The position numbers were made by a program, and so were the translations under genes. Below are positions 38,201 to 49,112 of a DNA stretch of 64,000 nt, piece by piece. Each line of letters starts with the position of its first letter. Positions within the stretch are counted from its first letter, which is position 1. This DNA is from Lingula anatina (Eukaryota; Brachiopoda; Lingulata; Lingulida; Lingulidae): NCBI RefSeq assembly GCF_001039355.2, contig NW_019775559.1, positions 142,248 to 206,247 on the forward strand, written 5' to 3'. Under the pieces are notes generated by a model. It was not told the DNA's origin. It saw only the letters and a list, made by a program, of their open reading frames with translations, and ran no database searches.

Positions 38201-39335
38201 AACAATGAAACATAAGCTTTCACTATAAACACGCTTAGATCTTTCCAACAACGTGTATTTGGACACGAAAAGCTCTTAAATCAATGCATTGGACAGAATG
38301 GAGGCATTTTCTTTAAAAAGGGGGGGAAAGCGCAGCAGTGTGTATCTGTTGATATTTTGGAATAATCTTTACTTCGGGATATCCATCCTTACACAGAACA
38401 TGTACGCGTTACACAGGGTATGGCAGGCAAATGGCTCAGTCGATAAAAACTTAGTTTGGTCGTTTAAGGGAGTGACAAGTGCATGTGTTTGTTTGTGTAT
38501 GTGTGCGTATCAATTTATTTGTGCATGTGTATGTCCATTGCGTTGATCAAACCCAGTGAAGTGTGTTTTCCTGCCCAGTGGCTTTTAGGCATTACATCTG
38601 ACGCCAATATGTGCGGTGTAAAAACCGTATTCGTTTGTATGTTCTTTGTACTGCTTTTAACGGTGTTATGAATTTATACGTTTTCTGAAAAAGTTAGACT
38701 AGTAGTTTCGTTAAAAGAATCCATTTCAGTTTTCTCTTGCACGTGTGGTCTCTGGTTTTTGCTAAGATCACTAGACACACAAATTAAACAATATTGTACT
38801 GTGTTGAAGCCAACAGCAGGGCCAAAACAACCCATGCCTCTGGCATGAATACATGAGCATGCACACACACACATATTTATAACACGCAAATCTAATATGT
38901 ACATGTAAACGGACATGTGCCATGTGCGTGCACGAACGATTGTTAATACACACACACACACACAAGTTGCAGTCACACGCACATATTGAGCTGTAGTAAT
39001 AGTGCTGCATGTGTCGCGTGTTGTACCAAAACAAAGTTCATCTGGACTCGTTGGTATGAAAACAAACAGTCCAGGTCAGGATTTTTTGAGGTGGTGCTCG
39101 TGCACATTAGTTCTGTATAATATTCAGAGTAAATACCACAGGCAGAAACAGTGAGGAGGGTAATCCATTTTTCGAAAAAAAAATGAGAATTGGGGAATAA
39201 AATAGAGACGAACGGTTTGTGAAATATCTCAAATTACACCATATCTTCAAAGCGTCCTCGAAGCAAATAAGCACCCTCAGCCATTTGGTATCTAGACCCG
39301 TAAGTGAAAATCTTTATTGTAAATTTCTTACAACC

Positions 39336-39378
<43 letters not shown>

Positions 39379-42051
39379 AATGAAATGTTAAAACAGGGTA
39401 TACTACAATTGTAGTTTGTTTTATATTGCGATAGGTATAAAGGGCAACTCTATGGGATTTACCCGCCAAAATGGATTTGCCTGGGGAAGTAAGTAATTTT
39501 CTCGTACTCACGAATCGTTTATCTATTCCTATCTGCACTTGGATTCGACCTTTAATTGAATTAATAAAGGTCGATTTAGTTTACAATGACGGCCAGTCAT
39601 TATAGCCAGCAACCATCTTCCTAAGTTCCAGTGGCAATATCAGGGAGGCTCCAGAAAAATATTTAAGGGGTTAAATCGCTTTTAAGGTGCGTGTAAGGTG
39701 TATACTCTGTGGATGGTAAAAATAAGCATTTGTGGCGTTTTGAAGCCCATAGAGTCATAAAAACAAACGTTTTTGATGAACTTGTAACTGTCTTCGTAGT
39801 AATTCGGATATACATTTCTCTGTTCACCACAAGATCAGGTAGATGAGAAATGACGGTGCATGGTAGACGAAACTGCCACACTAGAAACTGCAACTACTCA
39901 TTTTTACCACTTTTTTTCGACATTTCAAGATCTGTCATCGCTCCTGTGGCCATCTCAGAAAATTGAATTTCCAGAAATTACATGACGATTTTGTCATGTC
40001 AATTAACTTGCTCTTGGTTAAATGAGAAATGCAGTTGCTTTCCTACCAGTAAAGGGTTTATGTTTCGTTTGTCTCTCGTCGCGTATGATCAACACTTTAT
40101 TACGATGGTACATGCATGTTTCAACTCAAGGGGGTCGAGGTAAATATTCCCTCACTAGAGATATATGAGTATTGTATGGGGTTAAAGAAAAAATTAGAAC
40201 AAGCTACTCGTATTGATCATGATTGGACAGTTATCCCCGGACAATTGTCCACAAGGGGAATACTACTATCACATTAAATACAATATTCGTAGATCATAGG
40301 CCTTGTGAAAGGTATCAGGACAATCGGAAAATCCCCCCCCGGACAATTCCTCCCCGAACAATCCCCCCCAGGACAATCCCCCCCCCCTCCGGACGACGCC
40401 CCCCCCCCCCCCCCGAAGAATATATATTTTAAAAATCTAATCAAAGTATATCTCTAGGTAAAGTGGGGTTAGCAAATGATCTCACACATCCAGGTAACCC
40501 TTTGATGAATTAAGTGTTACTTTTAATTGCTTAATTACCCCCCCCCCCCCTTTGATTAAGTAAGCCTTGAATCAAGGTGCATCTCTAGGGAGAGGTGGGG
40601 TAAACAGATTCTGTCACTTATACAGGTATACCTTTGATTATCTGTTACTTTTAATTGCTTGACTACTATCCACCTACCCACTTCCCACCTCACTAAAATA
40701 TAATTTTAAAAATATGTTTACCTGTTCATCTGTTTATCCCACCTTTACCTGGAGAATAGGTGGTTATACTTTGATTAGATATTTTATAATACTTTCTCTA
40801 CTTGTACTCAATGAAAAAGGAATTTGTTATAAAATAATTTGTTTAATGATAAAGTTGTATTATCACACTAAAAATTATATATGAAATGAATGAAATGTTT
40901 TGAACTTTACACTCTTTACTTTATATTTGTATATAAATATATATTCTTCGGGGGGGGGGGGGATCGTCCGGGGGGGGGGGGGGAGGAATGTCCGGGGGTA
41001 ACTGTCCTAGAATCCTTGTGAAATAGTAACTACAGGCACTATGACTCCATCGCCTTAATCTCGTACGCAGGCTGCTTGTATTCCCGGCTTTCCCTGAATG
41101 TGAGTGAAGGTCACCACAATTATCGTGCATTGCAGCGCAATGGGATTTGTTTCTAATGCTCATGTTGTTGCCCATATGAAGCTGCACATACAGTACAGAC
41201 AGTATATTGGTCAACCACAGTTACCCCTTAATATTGTCCAGATCCTACAGTAGCGTTGCCATAACAATAACCTGGAGGACTGTTCAGGCCATCTCAGGAC
41301 AAGTCAATTATTCCACCACTTTAGGCATCCAATCCTGGATTTTCCCGCCAATTCGATTTTGCCTCGAAATAGAGAGCATTTTATATTTAAGAGCCATTGC
41401 TCAATCCGTCCCTGCACTTAATGGCGATGTTTTATACTCTTTCCAATTAAATGATTTAGTTCTGAATTACTTATTAGGCACTTACAGTGTCATGTCTTCT
41501 AGTACAGTTCAGAGGGAAATATCGACATCAAACACTTTTATTTCTTGAGTTGCATCATTTTAAGGTCTCAATTGACAGAGGTAATAGGTAGATTCACAGG
41601 ATAGGTGGAAATAGAACATACGTACGAGTATGGGTCATTTTCAAACGCGGACAGTATACCTTCAAACGATATCTGAACTCGTGTTGGATTTTTCTTTTAT
41701 ACTTTGATAAATGATTTCTATGGTAAACTAGGCCAGACCTGACTTCTGTAGAACTTCCGCATATACTGTACCATAATGTAAGCCCTCAGTGTCAGATCCT
41801 AAACTGCCAGTGGGTTCAAATCTTACAAAACCTATTTCTAAGAAGAGCATTTACAAACGTTAGGATTTGAAATGGATGGTAAGTGGAATTTGTCGTTATT
41901 GAGAAAATGAAACATGTAAATGGGAGTTCTTATTAATTACTGATATTGTTTAATTAATTCAATTAATTACCAACACATGAAATACGACCACCGCTGTTTG
42001 TTAATCTTTTTTCGAAAAGATTAGAAATACATGTCCATTGCCAGTGCGTAC

Positions 42052-42108
<57 letters not shown>

Positions 42109-45100
42109 GCATCCCACCAGAGTCGAATGCATTTTTGCCGCCGTTTTTGACTGGAGGAGATTCAGATATAGTCTGGCTAGACATGATGACCGTCTCTTGA
42201 CCTGCGTGGCCTGGATGGGGTGGGGGCTTCACTCTTTAAGGGAGATCGATACGTTAAGATGTATTTCCGTATCCGCGGAAATAAATATCGTCATGTAATA
42301 AGCTAATGCTGCCCAACATATCGGGGAGAATTTGCGTACTCATACTGATGACGAAACAGAAGCGTTTTTTTGGGGTGAAAACTGATATCAATTTTTAAAC
42401 TGATCTAATTTATCGCAACAATAACTACTACAATCTGTTGCCAGAAACTTTCTTGAAAGGTTTGCTTCTGATTTTATTAGTAAAGAGGCGAAGTAATGAC
42501 CTTTGTTAAGTACCAGTCTCTGTAAGAATCAGAAAAATAACACAGTGACATTAGAACACGACCCTCTCAGATTTTGCCTTCTTAAAACTAATATATTTCA
42601 AGGCCAAAAATGAATATTTTAATCAGTTAATTTTTAGAGCATTTTATAGTCGAGATTGGAATTTGACCTCCCATATGCTACCTTATAAAAAGTGTACAGG
42701 CAACCCTTTATTCACTCACTTATTACTCATATGGCCGACGTAATTATGAAAGCTGGGCATGTTAGAAATATTCAAAGTATATTTTGGTCCCAATGATGAA
42801 ATGTTGAAAATTCAACATTTTCATTTTCTTTCTAATTTTTCAAGATCAGAAAAAAAATAAGCGCTTCATTATTTGTTTTAAGTTCAAGTAAGACATGATA
42901 TTAAATGACATACATGTACAGTTTCATCATTTTTCTTAGTCCCTGACGAATGCACATAAACCGAAATCTCGAGCGTTTTATACCTTGTTTTATCTGATCT
43001 TTATAGGTGCGTTTTTAATTTCTTAACAATATATAAAACTGTTAATATATAAGTAGAACGTCAGCCTAGATTTTTTTGGGACATTTGAACCAGCTGTTAT
43101 TAATGTAAAGATAACAGATCTATGCATTCATTGTGATTAAATATATTATAAACCAGGGTCAGTCGAACACCATTTCCCCCCTAAAACCATGTCTTGGTAT
43201 TAATTTCATTTATTGTTTAAGGCACCTGAAAAAATAGTGTTACTGCATGAGGAATGTTATAAGCGTTGTTATAAATGTTGATATCAATGTATTCTTAATA
43301 CCACACACATCAGTTGCTGATTTCCCAGGGGCGTGTGAAAAAAATTAATGTTTTATCTGGGCTAAGATTGCTGACAGTCGGCTGCCATACAACAGGTACG
43401 CTGACCTCACCAAGTTGACCCCACAGCGGTCCATGAAAGATTGGCAACAATTCAAGGAGCTGGCTCCCACCGTGCGTTAACTTTAAAACTGAGAAAGCGG
43501 ACCTTGATATTACCTTTAATTTACGGCTGATATATATATATATATATATATATATTTTTCTATTTAGGTTCTCTGGCGAACTCTTTTAAAACTGTTGGCC
43601 TTGAAAATGCCGATTGTCTCCGCAACTAATATGATTATAGCTTCACTTTCAAAAATAATATTACATGCGATGCATTTTAAAATAATATGTATACAACGCG
43701 TCTCCGTGAAACACAGTGCCAAAACACTCTGTTTTATAAAAGGTTTAATTCAAAACAGAATTTTCTGAGGTTCAATGGTCAAGCAGTCGGCATGAAAGTG
43801 CGTAAAAGCTGAATAATTCAATTGTACATGTTCAAATTGGTTCTTATTGTGTCTGCGATGAAAGAATCCTTGCAGAGCACATAGGTTCAGACCCCGTGGC
43901 CGAGCAGTGGCCGTACAGTACTGTCTGACCACAGGGTAAGCTAGTAGTCTGTTACAAAATAATTGTATCGCTGATACTTTAATTTTGTATACATTTTTAG
44001 AAGCCCGTGATATCAGACGGTTGCCGCACTGTGGCCGTACTGTGGCCGGCCGGTGGTCGTCTCTGGAGCACGATAACGTGAATATTGCGTGGATATAACC
44101 GCTGTCCTGTGACCCACTGTAATAGCAATAAATCACAGAAATCGTATAATTCTTAGAACAAAATCACCCCTAGGTGTTTTAGGTTTTAATATCTACAAGC
44201 TGTCGTAGTTTTATCATTCGTTATTGTGTAACTGATCATAGATGCTTGTCTTCTTGAGATGGCAGCTTTTTAGAATCTATTTTCGATACTGCATTCTGAA
44301 AAAAAAACCGCTGGAAGAGCTTAAGCCTAATGATAGAGACAGGGATGGTGGTGAAAAGACATGGGGCTCATTAAATAAAGGCCAAACTATCAAAATGCAC
44401 TCTACATGTAGGTTGTATTTCCAGGCCAGTCGCGACAACTTAGCTTAGTGCGTTCTCTCATCAGACCACCTGATTACAAAATCGAATCTAAAGAAGCGTA
44501 CGAAGATAATGATAAGATCTTAGATTGACTACCTTGAATGTCTTTCAAATAACTTCTATTTCCATATGTGATTAACTTTTCAAACCGTAAAGAAATGAGA
44601 TTATTGCCCTGATGGCTTATCTAACTGCATCCAGTATTAATTCAATCTATCATGTATTTCCTCTTGTTCGTCTGATAGTCATTACTCATTTTAATAAATA
44701 AGAGAAAATAGGAGAGAACAAAAGTGTTCCTAAAGTTTCATGCACGCCTCGCTTTGCACAAAAATGCCCGTAGAAAGGTCGAGTACAATTCTTTTCTGCA
44801 CAATTTGTTCTTGGGTGCTACCACTGTTCAGTTTGTGAGAAGAGTTATTTGAATTCGAATTCCAACTTTTTCCCTAATAATTACTGACGTGTACATAATT
44901 CTCACCTCACTTCCAAGTTAACTTATCGTAAGCCCCCCCCAAAGGCATTTTTATGTGAAAACAAATTTCGAATTGGGGCCGCTGTACTTATTCCATATCA
45001 AATTGGAGTATTCAATTCAGTTTAAACAAAGCACACCAAAGTTGCATAACTGATAAAATGCATTTCACGCGCAACTTTACATAAACCATGACAAAGCGAA

Positions 45101-45848
45101 AAAACGTATCGTTGAATTGGCTCTTCTTTGATATAAATTGATTTCACATTTGTCTCGTCGCCTACAAATTCACACACACTTCCACTGAGTAATGAGGTTG
45201 CTGATAGAAATTACTTATATGCCAATTTAAGTATTTTTTCTGGATGCAAACGAATGAACTATAAGCATGTATAGAGATTTTTCAATGTCACAAAAAAGGA
45301 AAGAGAAATGTTCTTCTATCAAACATACTGTACCAAACGTTTCAATTTTCTAAACAGTATCGTTTACTTTAATGCGACTGAAGGATATTGGAAGATTTGG
45401 ACGAGGTAGTCTGGATATACATTGGAATCGATTTCCAAATTCCATTTGGTCAAATAAATTAATTCGCCCCTTTTCTATAAAAGCACCATTCTATCATTTG
45501 TCTACGTAAATCCATCACCAGATCATATGTGTCAGTTGACAAATTTCGACACTTAAATGAACATGACAGAAATAAGTATCGGTACTTTTAGAGTGAAAGA
45601 CTTTAACGCGTCACCTCTGTCAGATCTGACACTCAAATACATACAGTATGTCTAGTGTATTACATTCAGTGAATATGGACAATGGAACGAAATAACCTCA
45701 CCACCTGCGCCGCAAGAATAATAAAGGCAATCAAGAGTATTTCTACTCAAACATTACAGTCCGGGAACGTACCTGATGTCTTTGCCACCTGAACCGCAAG
45801 AATAATAGATGCAGTCAACAGCATCTTCAGAATGTGTGCGCCGGTCAT
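31700..45848 (-). CDS. Type I membrane protein with IgGFc-binding domain
   Basis: Four exons (45848-45773, 35032-34265, 33825-32852, 32287-31700) join in frame to 801 residues; every junction has GT-AG signals and matching phases (1, 1, 0). Residues 1-25 are a signal peptide. Residues from about 27 to 500 resemble the N-terminal domain of IgGFc-binding (FCGBP-like) proteins, with GTEFIIGF, a GPYRPRLLI strand and NICVFGVNRQRYSNDGF. Next come two acidic calcium-loop-like repeats (DNDCDGRIDEE and DDDGDGLTDED), a Thr/Ser-rich stalk, one helix (LLLAAVTPLLLIALGCILII) followed by RRFRGSKK, and a tail of about 155 residues ending in Trp. In marine invertebrates such proteins are expanded and thought to act in adhesion or immunity; binding of IgG is not implied. 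Ligand and pathway are unknown. Confidence 0.85.
32852..33825 (-). CDS. IgGFc-domain gene exon 3
   Basis: The acceptor is ATCATTGCAG and the donor GTAAGT. Encodes the end of the domain, two DxDG acidic loops at about 33200-33290 and the Thr/Ser-rich stalk. The frame stays open beyond the donor to 32582, but that is intron. Confidence 0.87.
34265..35032 (-). CDS. IgGFc-domain gene exon 2
   Basis: The acceptor TTTGTTCCAG lies just before 35032 and the donor GTAAGT after 34265. Encodes most of the IgGFc-binding domain. Confidence 0.88.
38947..38964. repeat. (CA)n microsatellite
   Basis: Short CA run within a generally TG/CA-rich stretch. Confidence 0.85.
39340..39373. repeat. (CT)n microsatellite
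   Basis: Dinucleotide run. Confidence 0.95.
39437..39760 (+). mobile_element. MITE family B, copy 1
   Basis: Same-orientation match to 55648-55992, including TTTAATTGAATTAATAAAGG and a shared CAGTCATTATA. The ends are related as inverted repeats around CTCCATGGG. No coding content. Confidence 0.75.
40225..41007. mobile_element. C/G-rich foldback element with long inverted ends
   Basis: The left end GGACAGTTATCCCCGGACA is matched on the right by the complement of GGACAGTTACCCCCGGACA. Inside, C-runs on the left (40330-40416) face G-runs on the right (40950-40983). Both sides continue into GAAGAATATATAT and further in to TCTAATCAAAGTATA with its complement near 40770-40785. The centre holds two similar segments of about 170 bp spacing (40445 and 40577). 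Confidence 0.75.
42053..42108. repeat. (TTA)n microsatellite
   Basis: About eighteen units; the poly-Asn and poly-Ile open frames over it are artefacts. Confidence 0.95.
43531..43554. repeat. (TA)n microsatellite
   Basis: Dinucleotide run. Confidence 0.9.
45699..45745 (-). pseudogene. Decayed second copy of the signal-peptide exon
   Basis: The minus strand here reads LLIAFIILAAQVV, aligned with LLTASIILAVQVA of exon 1 about 83 bases away, sharing the string TTATTATTCTTGCGG. A TGA stop lies just upstream in frame, there is no usable ATG and the donor is not conserved. It looks like a local tandem duplicate. Confidence 0.7.
45773..45848 (-). CDS. IgGFc-domain gene exon 1 (signal peptide)
   Basis: ATG at 45848 opens 25 codons, MTGAHILKMLLTASIILAVQ and on, with a hydrophobic core and a Thr-Ser end. 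The donor is GTACGT. The phase 1 end joins exon 2 to read TSGVPTNAGTEF. A second ATG eight codons in could also start it. Confidence 0.75.
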
Positions 45849-48212
45849 TGAGATCCAGTTTTCCAGATAATGTGTCCTGTTTTGGTCACCTGGTCTGTGC
45901 GGAGTTCCTAAGATGCTTAAACAGTTCTACACTAACTTCAGCAACAGGGCCACTGGTTGTAGTTCAGTTCGNAAAAAGAAGTTCCACTTTCACCCTCCTC
46001 TGCAGAAGGGTTCACCAGGTGTGGACTACGTCGAGATAGCTAACTAAAGCACGCTCAAGGTGCCAAAGAGAATGTAATGAATTTTTCCTCCGCTGTGAGC
46101 TCTCTGTATCCGTTTTCTTACCAAAAGAGTTGGGAAATGCTTGCAATGCTAAGCACGATTACTTTTACACCGATGCCCAGGCTTTTTCTTTACTTTCTGC
46201 AACTAGTTCGATAACGCTAGAACTGCCAATGTAACTCTTGACTTGCCTTTCTGTCGTGTTGTGTGCACGTCGATAAACTACACAGACAATTCAGTGATTG
46301 CGCTGATAATAGTTTATGTCAAGATTAAAACAACACAGAACGCAGTCTTTGATAATATACATGCGCCGCTCCCTTTTTCTTTCCTTTCGGTGAGTGAGCG
46401 CCACTGCTTAAAGCTTTCCCCAGTGTTATCGACAAAAGTTACACTTGATTGTGTTGACGACAGCTCACGTTGGCAAGATATACAGGCAGCAGTGCGCAGG
46501 TTTCTTAATGATTCTTAATAGCCACCTCTCTGACAAGTGACAGACGCGCGTGAGGGTCCCGATGCCGACTAGGAAATTCCACGAACTCGGTGTGTCTGAT
46601 AAATGAAGGAAAACGCGCTGCGTCACTGTCACCACGCGGCGACGTCCTGGTCGCAATGAGTGCCCCGTTTATTATTAGAAATTATTTTGCACTTTTCTTC
46701 GGCATCTAACTTAAACACATTTATGACTGACTGACCCGATTGTTTTGTCTGCCTTCCTGGCGAGATCATGAAGTAATAATAATAAAAAAACAAACACCGT
46801 GCGAGTTAAAATATCTTTTTTGCGCAATTTTGTGATACTTTAATAGCTCTTTTTCAAAATTGCCCGATGCTACATGTATGAAATGTAAAGTCTGTTTCAC
46901 CAAAACGTGCAAAATAACATGCTCTCTTTTTAGAAACGTGTCAATGAATCTTTAAAATATCTGCAAAGTGTTCCACAGCTTATCCAAAGGGCATAGGGAC
47001 GAAGACACAGAGCAATGACATTCAACATAAGAAAAAGAAAAGCAAACACACAAAATTAAAACATATACACAGGACCGGAATACACTGGCTCCGTTCACTT
47101 CACTCACACCTCGGATCGATTTTAAACTGCAACGTTGGTTTTGAGCGGATACAATAAACTTATTTGTTCTGTGCAGGCTGTGTACACTCCGGGGTGCTCA
47201 GCCGAAACCTTGGTCCTGCTTCATTAAAGACACATCTTTTGCAAAATAAACATATCATAATGTCTCTAGCTCGATCTACAAATATCAAAATCTGCGCAAA
47301 AAAGACTAAATGCGTCCTTGGAAAAAGAGGTAAATGGAGAAAAAAATGCGTTTGCAACACTACACACACGTCAGTTTCGATTGTAATTTAACACTTAATT
47401 CGTGATTAGCAGCATTGCTTCAGAGAGAAAAATCAAGTTTGATTAAACACAACACAGTAGCTGTACCCACTGTAGAGCAGGCCACGCCAGTGTGTCCCGC
47501 TGAGAGCCTGTCAATCTCCTTGCAGACGAGAGAAAAAAGCGCGGAGTTGTAGTAAATTTTCTCTTTTTTCACCCAATACAGAATGATAACTAGCAAACCT
47601 ACCCTAAACCTGCCTTCAGAAAGAAATAAGTTTCAAAATTATGAATAAAGTATAATTTTGAAATGAGAAAAATGACAAAAGAAAAATTAAGCTGTGTTTG
47701 GAATGTTTGCAAACTGGTTGAATAGCGGGAACCACTATCATTATACTAACTACAATATTATCTGCCCCTCCCCCATCCAACACACACAGTTTAGACAACA
47801 TCACATGAACATGAAAGAAAACAAGGCTAGGTTGACTTGAATACAACTCCATTTAAATAAACCCACTTCTGACAGATATAACCTCAAAAACATATTGATT
47901 TCATTTCAAAGCAACTCCATGCCTTTTAAATCTGATAGAGTTTGGGATCTGTCTGCTTTACATCAATTGGTCTTTGCAAGAGACTATATAACTTTCTCGC
48001 CCCTTTTCAAATGTCATTACTGCGTTTATGTTTGAAAACCACCTCTCGCTACTTACAGTGGGCAAAACCTCGTATTAAAAATCAACATGTGAGTGTAGAA
48101 CACTTGTTTCTTCGTCTTCGCAAACTAACATTGTCAATCCAATCATGGCAAACGGCCTTAAAAATAGATACATTTTTGTAGTGATCGGTGCGTGAGAAAC
48201 GTGTTAGCATCC

Positions 48213-48336
48213 TACCATCTACCATTACCAGGGTGGCAGATTATATAGGGAAAAACGGGAAAATCCAGAGCCAAATGACTATTTATCCAGAGACATATCT
48301 GTGAATATCTGTGAAAAATCAATCTGTTAGAGGGTA
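48213..48336. mobile_element. 124 bp MITE with 9 bp target-site duplication
   Basis: TTAGCATCC stands immediately on both sides (48204-48212 and 48337-48345). The ends TACCATCTACC and AGAGGGTA resemble the termini of the element at 15988-16431, with which it shares the interior ACATATCTGTGAATATC. A nine-base duplication fits Mutator-like (MULE) elements. Confidence 0.85.
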
Positions 48337-48772
48337 TTAGCATCCCTAGATTTAAAAAAAAACTAGAAAAGCACACTTGATAGGACTCAAAATTGGAGTC
48401 TTAAGGCTCATCCCTTTCATCAAATATTTTACAGGTGGGATTTTCCAGTGTTTATTTTGAAAGTAAGGTATATACATGACGATATAGAATTTTTGTTTTA
48501 TGGTAAAGACGAACTTTACCAAAACTCCCAACAAAATGTCAAGCCTACATATAAATTTGCTGCCTGTTGAGATCTCATAATTCCTATTTATTTGTCTATT
48601 CTTAAATAATAATCGAGAGGTATGCATTTACATATATGTTAGTCGCCAGTCTTTATTAACATAGTTATTTTCTTCAAGGAGTTTTTTTTCCTCGGTTGGT
48701 TTGTCAGTATAAAACCGAACTGAGGAAGTTATAAGCGGAATTTGAAAAAAAAATTAGAAAAAGACCCCTCTT

Positions 48773-48784
48773 CACACACACACA

Positions 48785-48812
<28 letters not shown>
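48773..48812. repeat. (CA)n microsatellite
   Basis: Dinucleotide run with one interruption. Confidence 0.95.
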
Positions 48813-48816
<4 letters not shown>

Positions 48817-49068
48817 ACATTGCATTTATTGGGCGTGCGTTAAACGAAGCCTGTGCACCAACTGGGTTACATGTCTGGAGCTACTTTAGTCGCAGACGAA
48901 GAGCCCAGTTTATGCACTGTACCCGGTAGCAGAATAGTTGAGGAAACTGGGAAATTTCACCCGCTTAAATGTGATGATAATTTTATTTTAGCAGATATGT
49001 TGGGCTATGTATACATAATAGCTATTGACATAAAATAGTCTGTCTGTGGTAATTGAATTCACTTTTGT

Positions 49069-49070
<2 letters not shown>

Positions 49071-49109
<39 letters not shown>
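49071..49109. repeat. (TC)n microsatellite
   Basis: Dinucleotide run. Confidence 0.95.

Positions 49110-49112
<3 letters not shown>

Larger units (their letters stand above)
35033..45772 (-). other. IgGFc-domain gene intron 1 (about 10.7 kb)
   Basis: No further exon of this gene was recognised and the phases of exons 1 and 2 already fit. The intron contains a MITE at 39437, a C-rich foldback element at 40225, microsatellites and a decayed second copy of the signal-peptide exon near 45700. The rest is AT-rich sequence without visible features. Confidence 0.6.

Noticed and set aside
38463-39034. Cys/Val-rich open frames on both strands
   Set aside because: They come from (TG)n/(CA)n-rich sequence; no spaced cysteine pattern typical of a domain.
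41963-42298. Open frames with poly-Asn and poly-Ile on both strands
   Set aside because: Artefact of the (TTA)n microsatellite.
43750-44136. 128-codon minus-strand open frame
   Set aside because: Composition and short GTGGCCG repeats suggest noncoding sequence; no domain or splice context.
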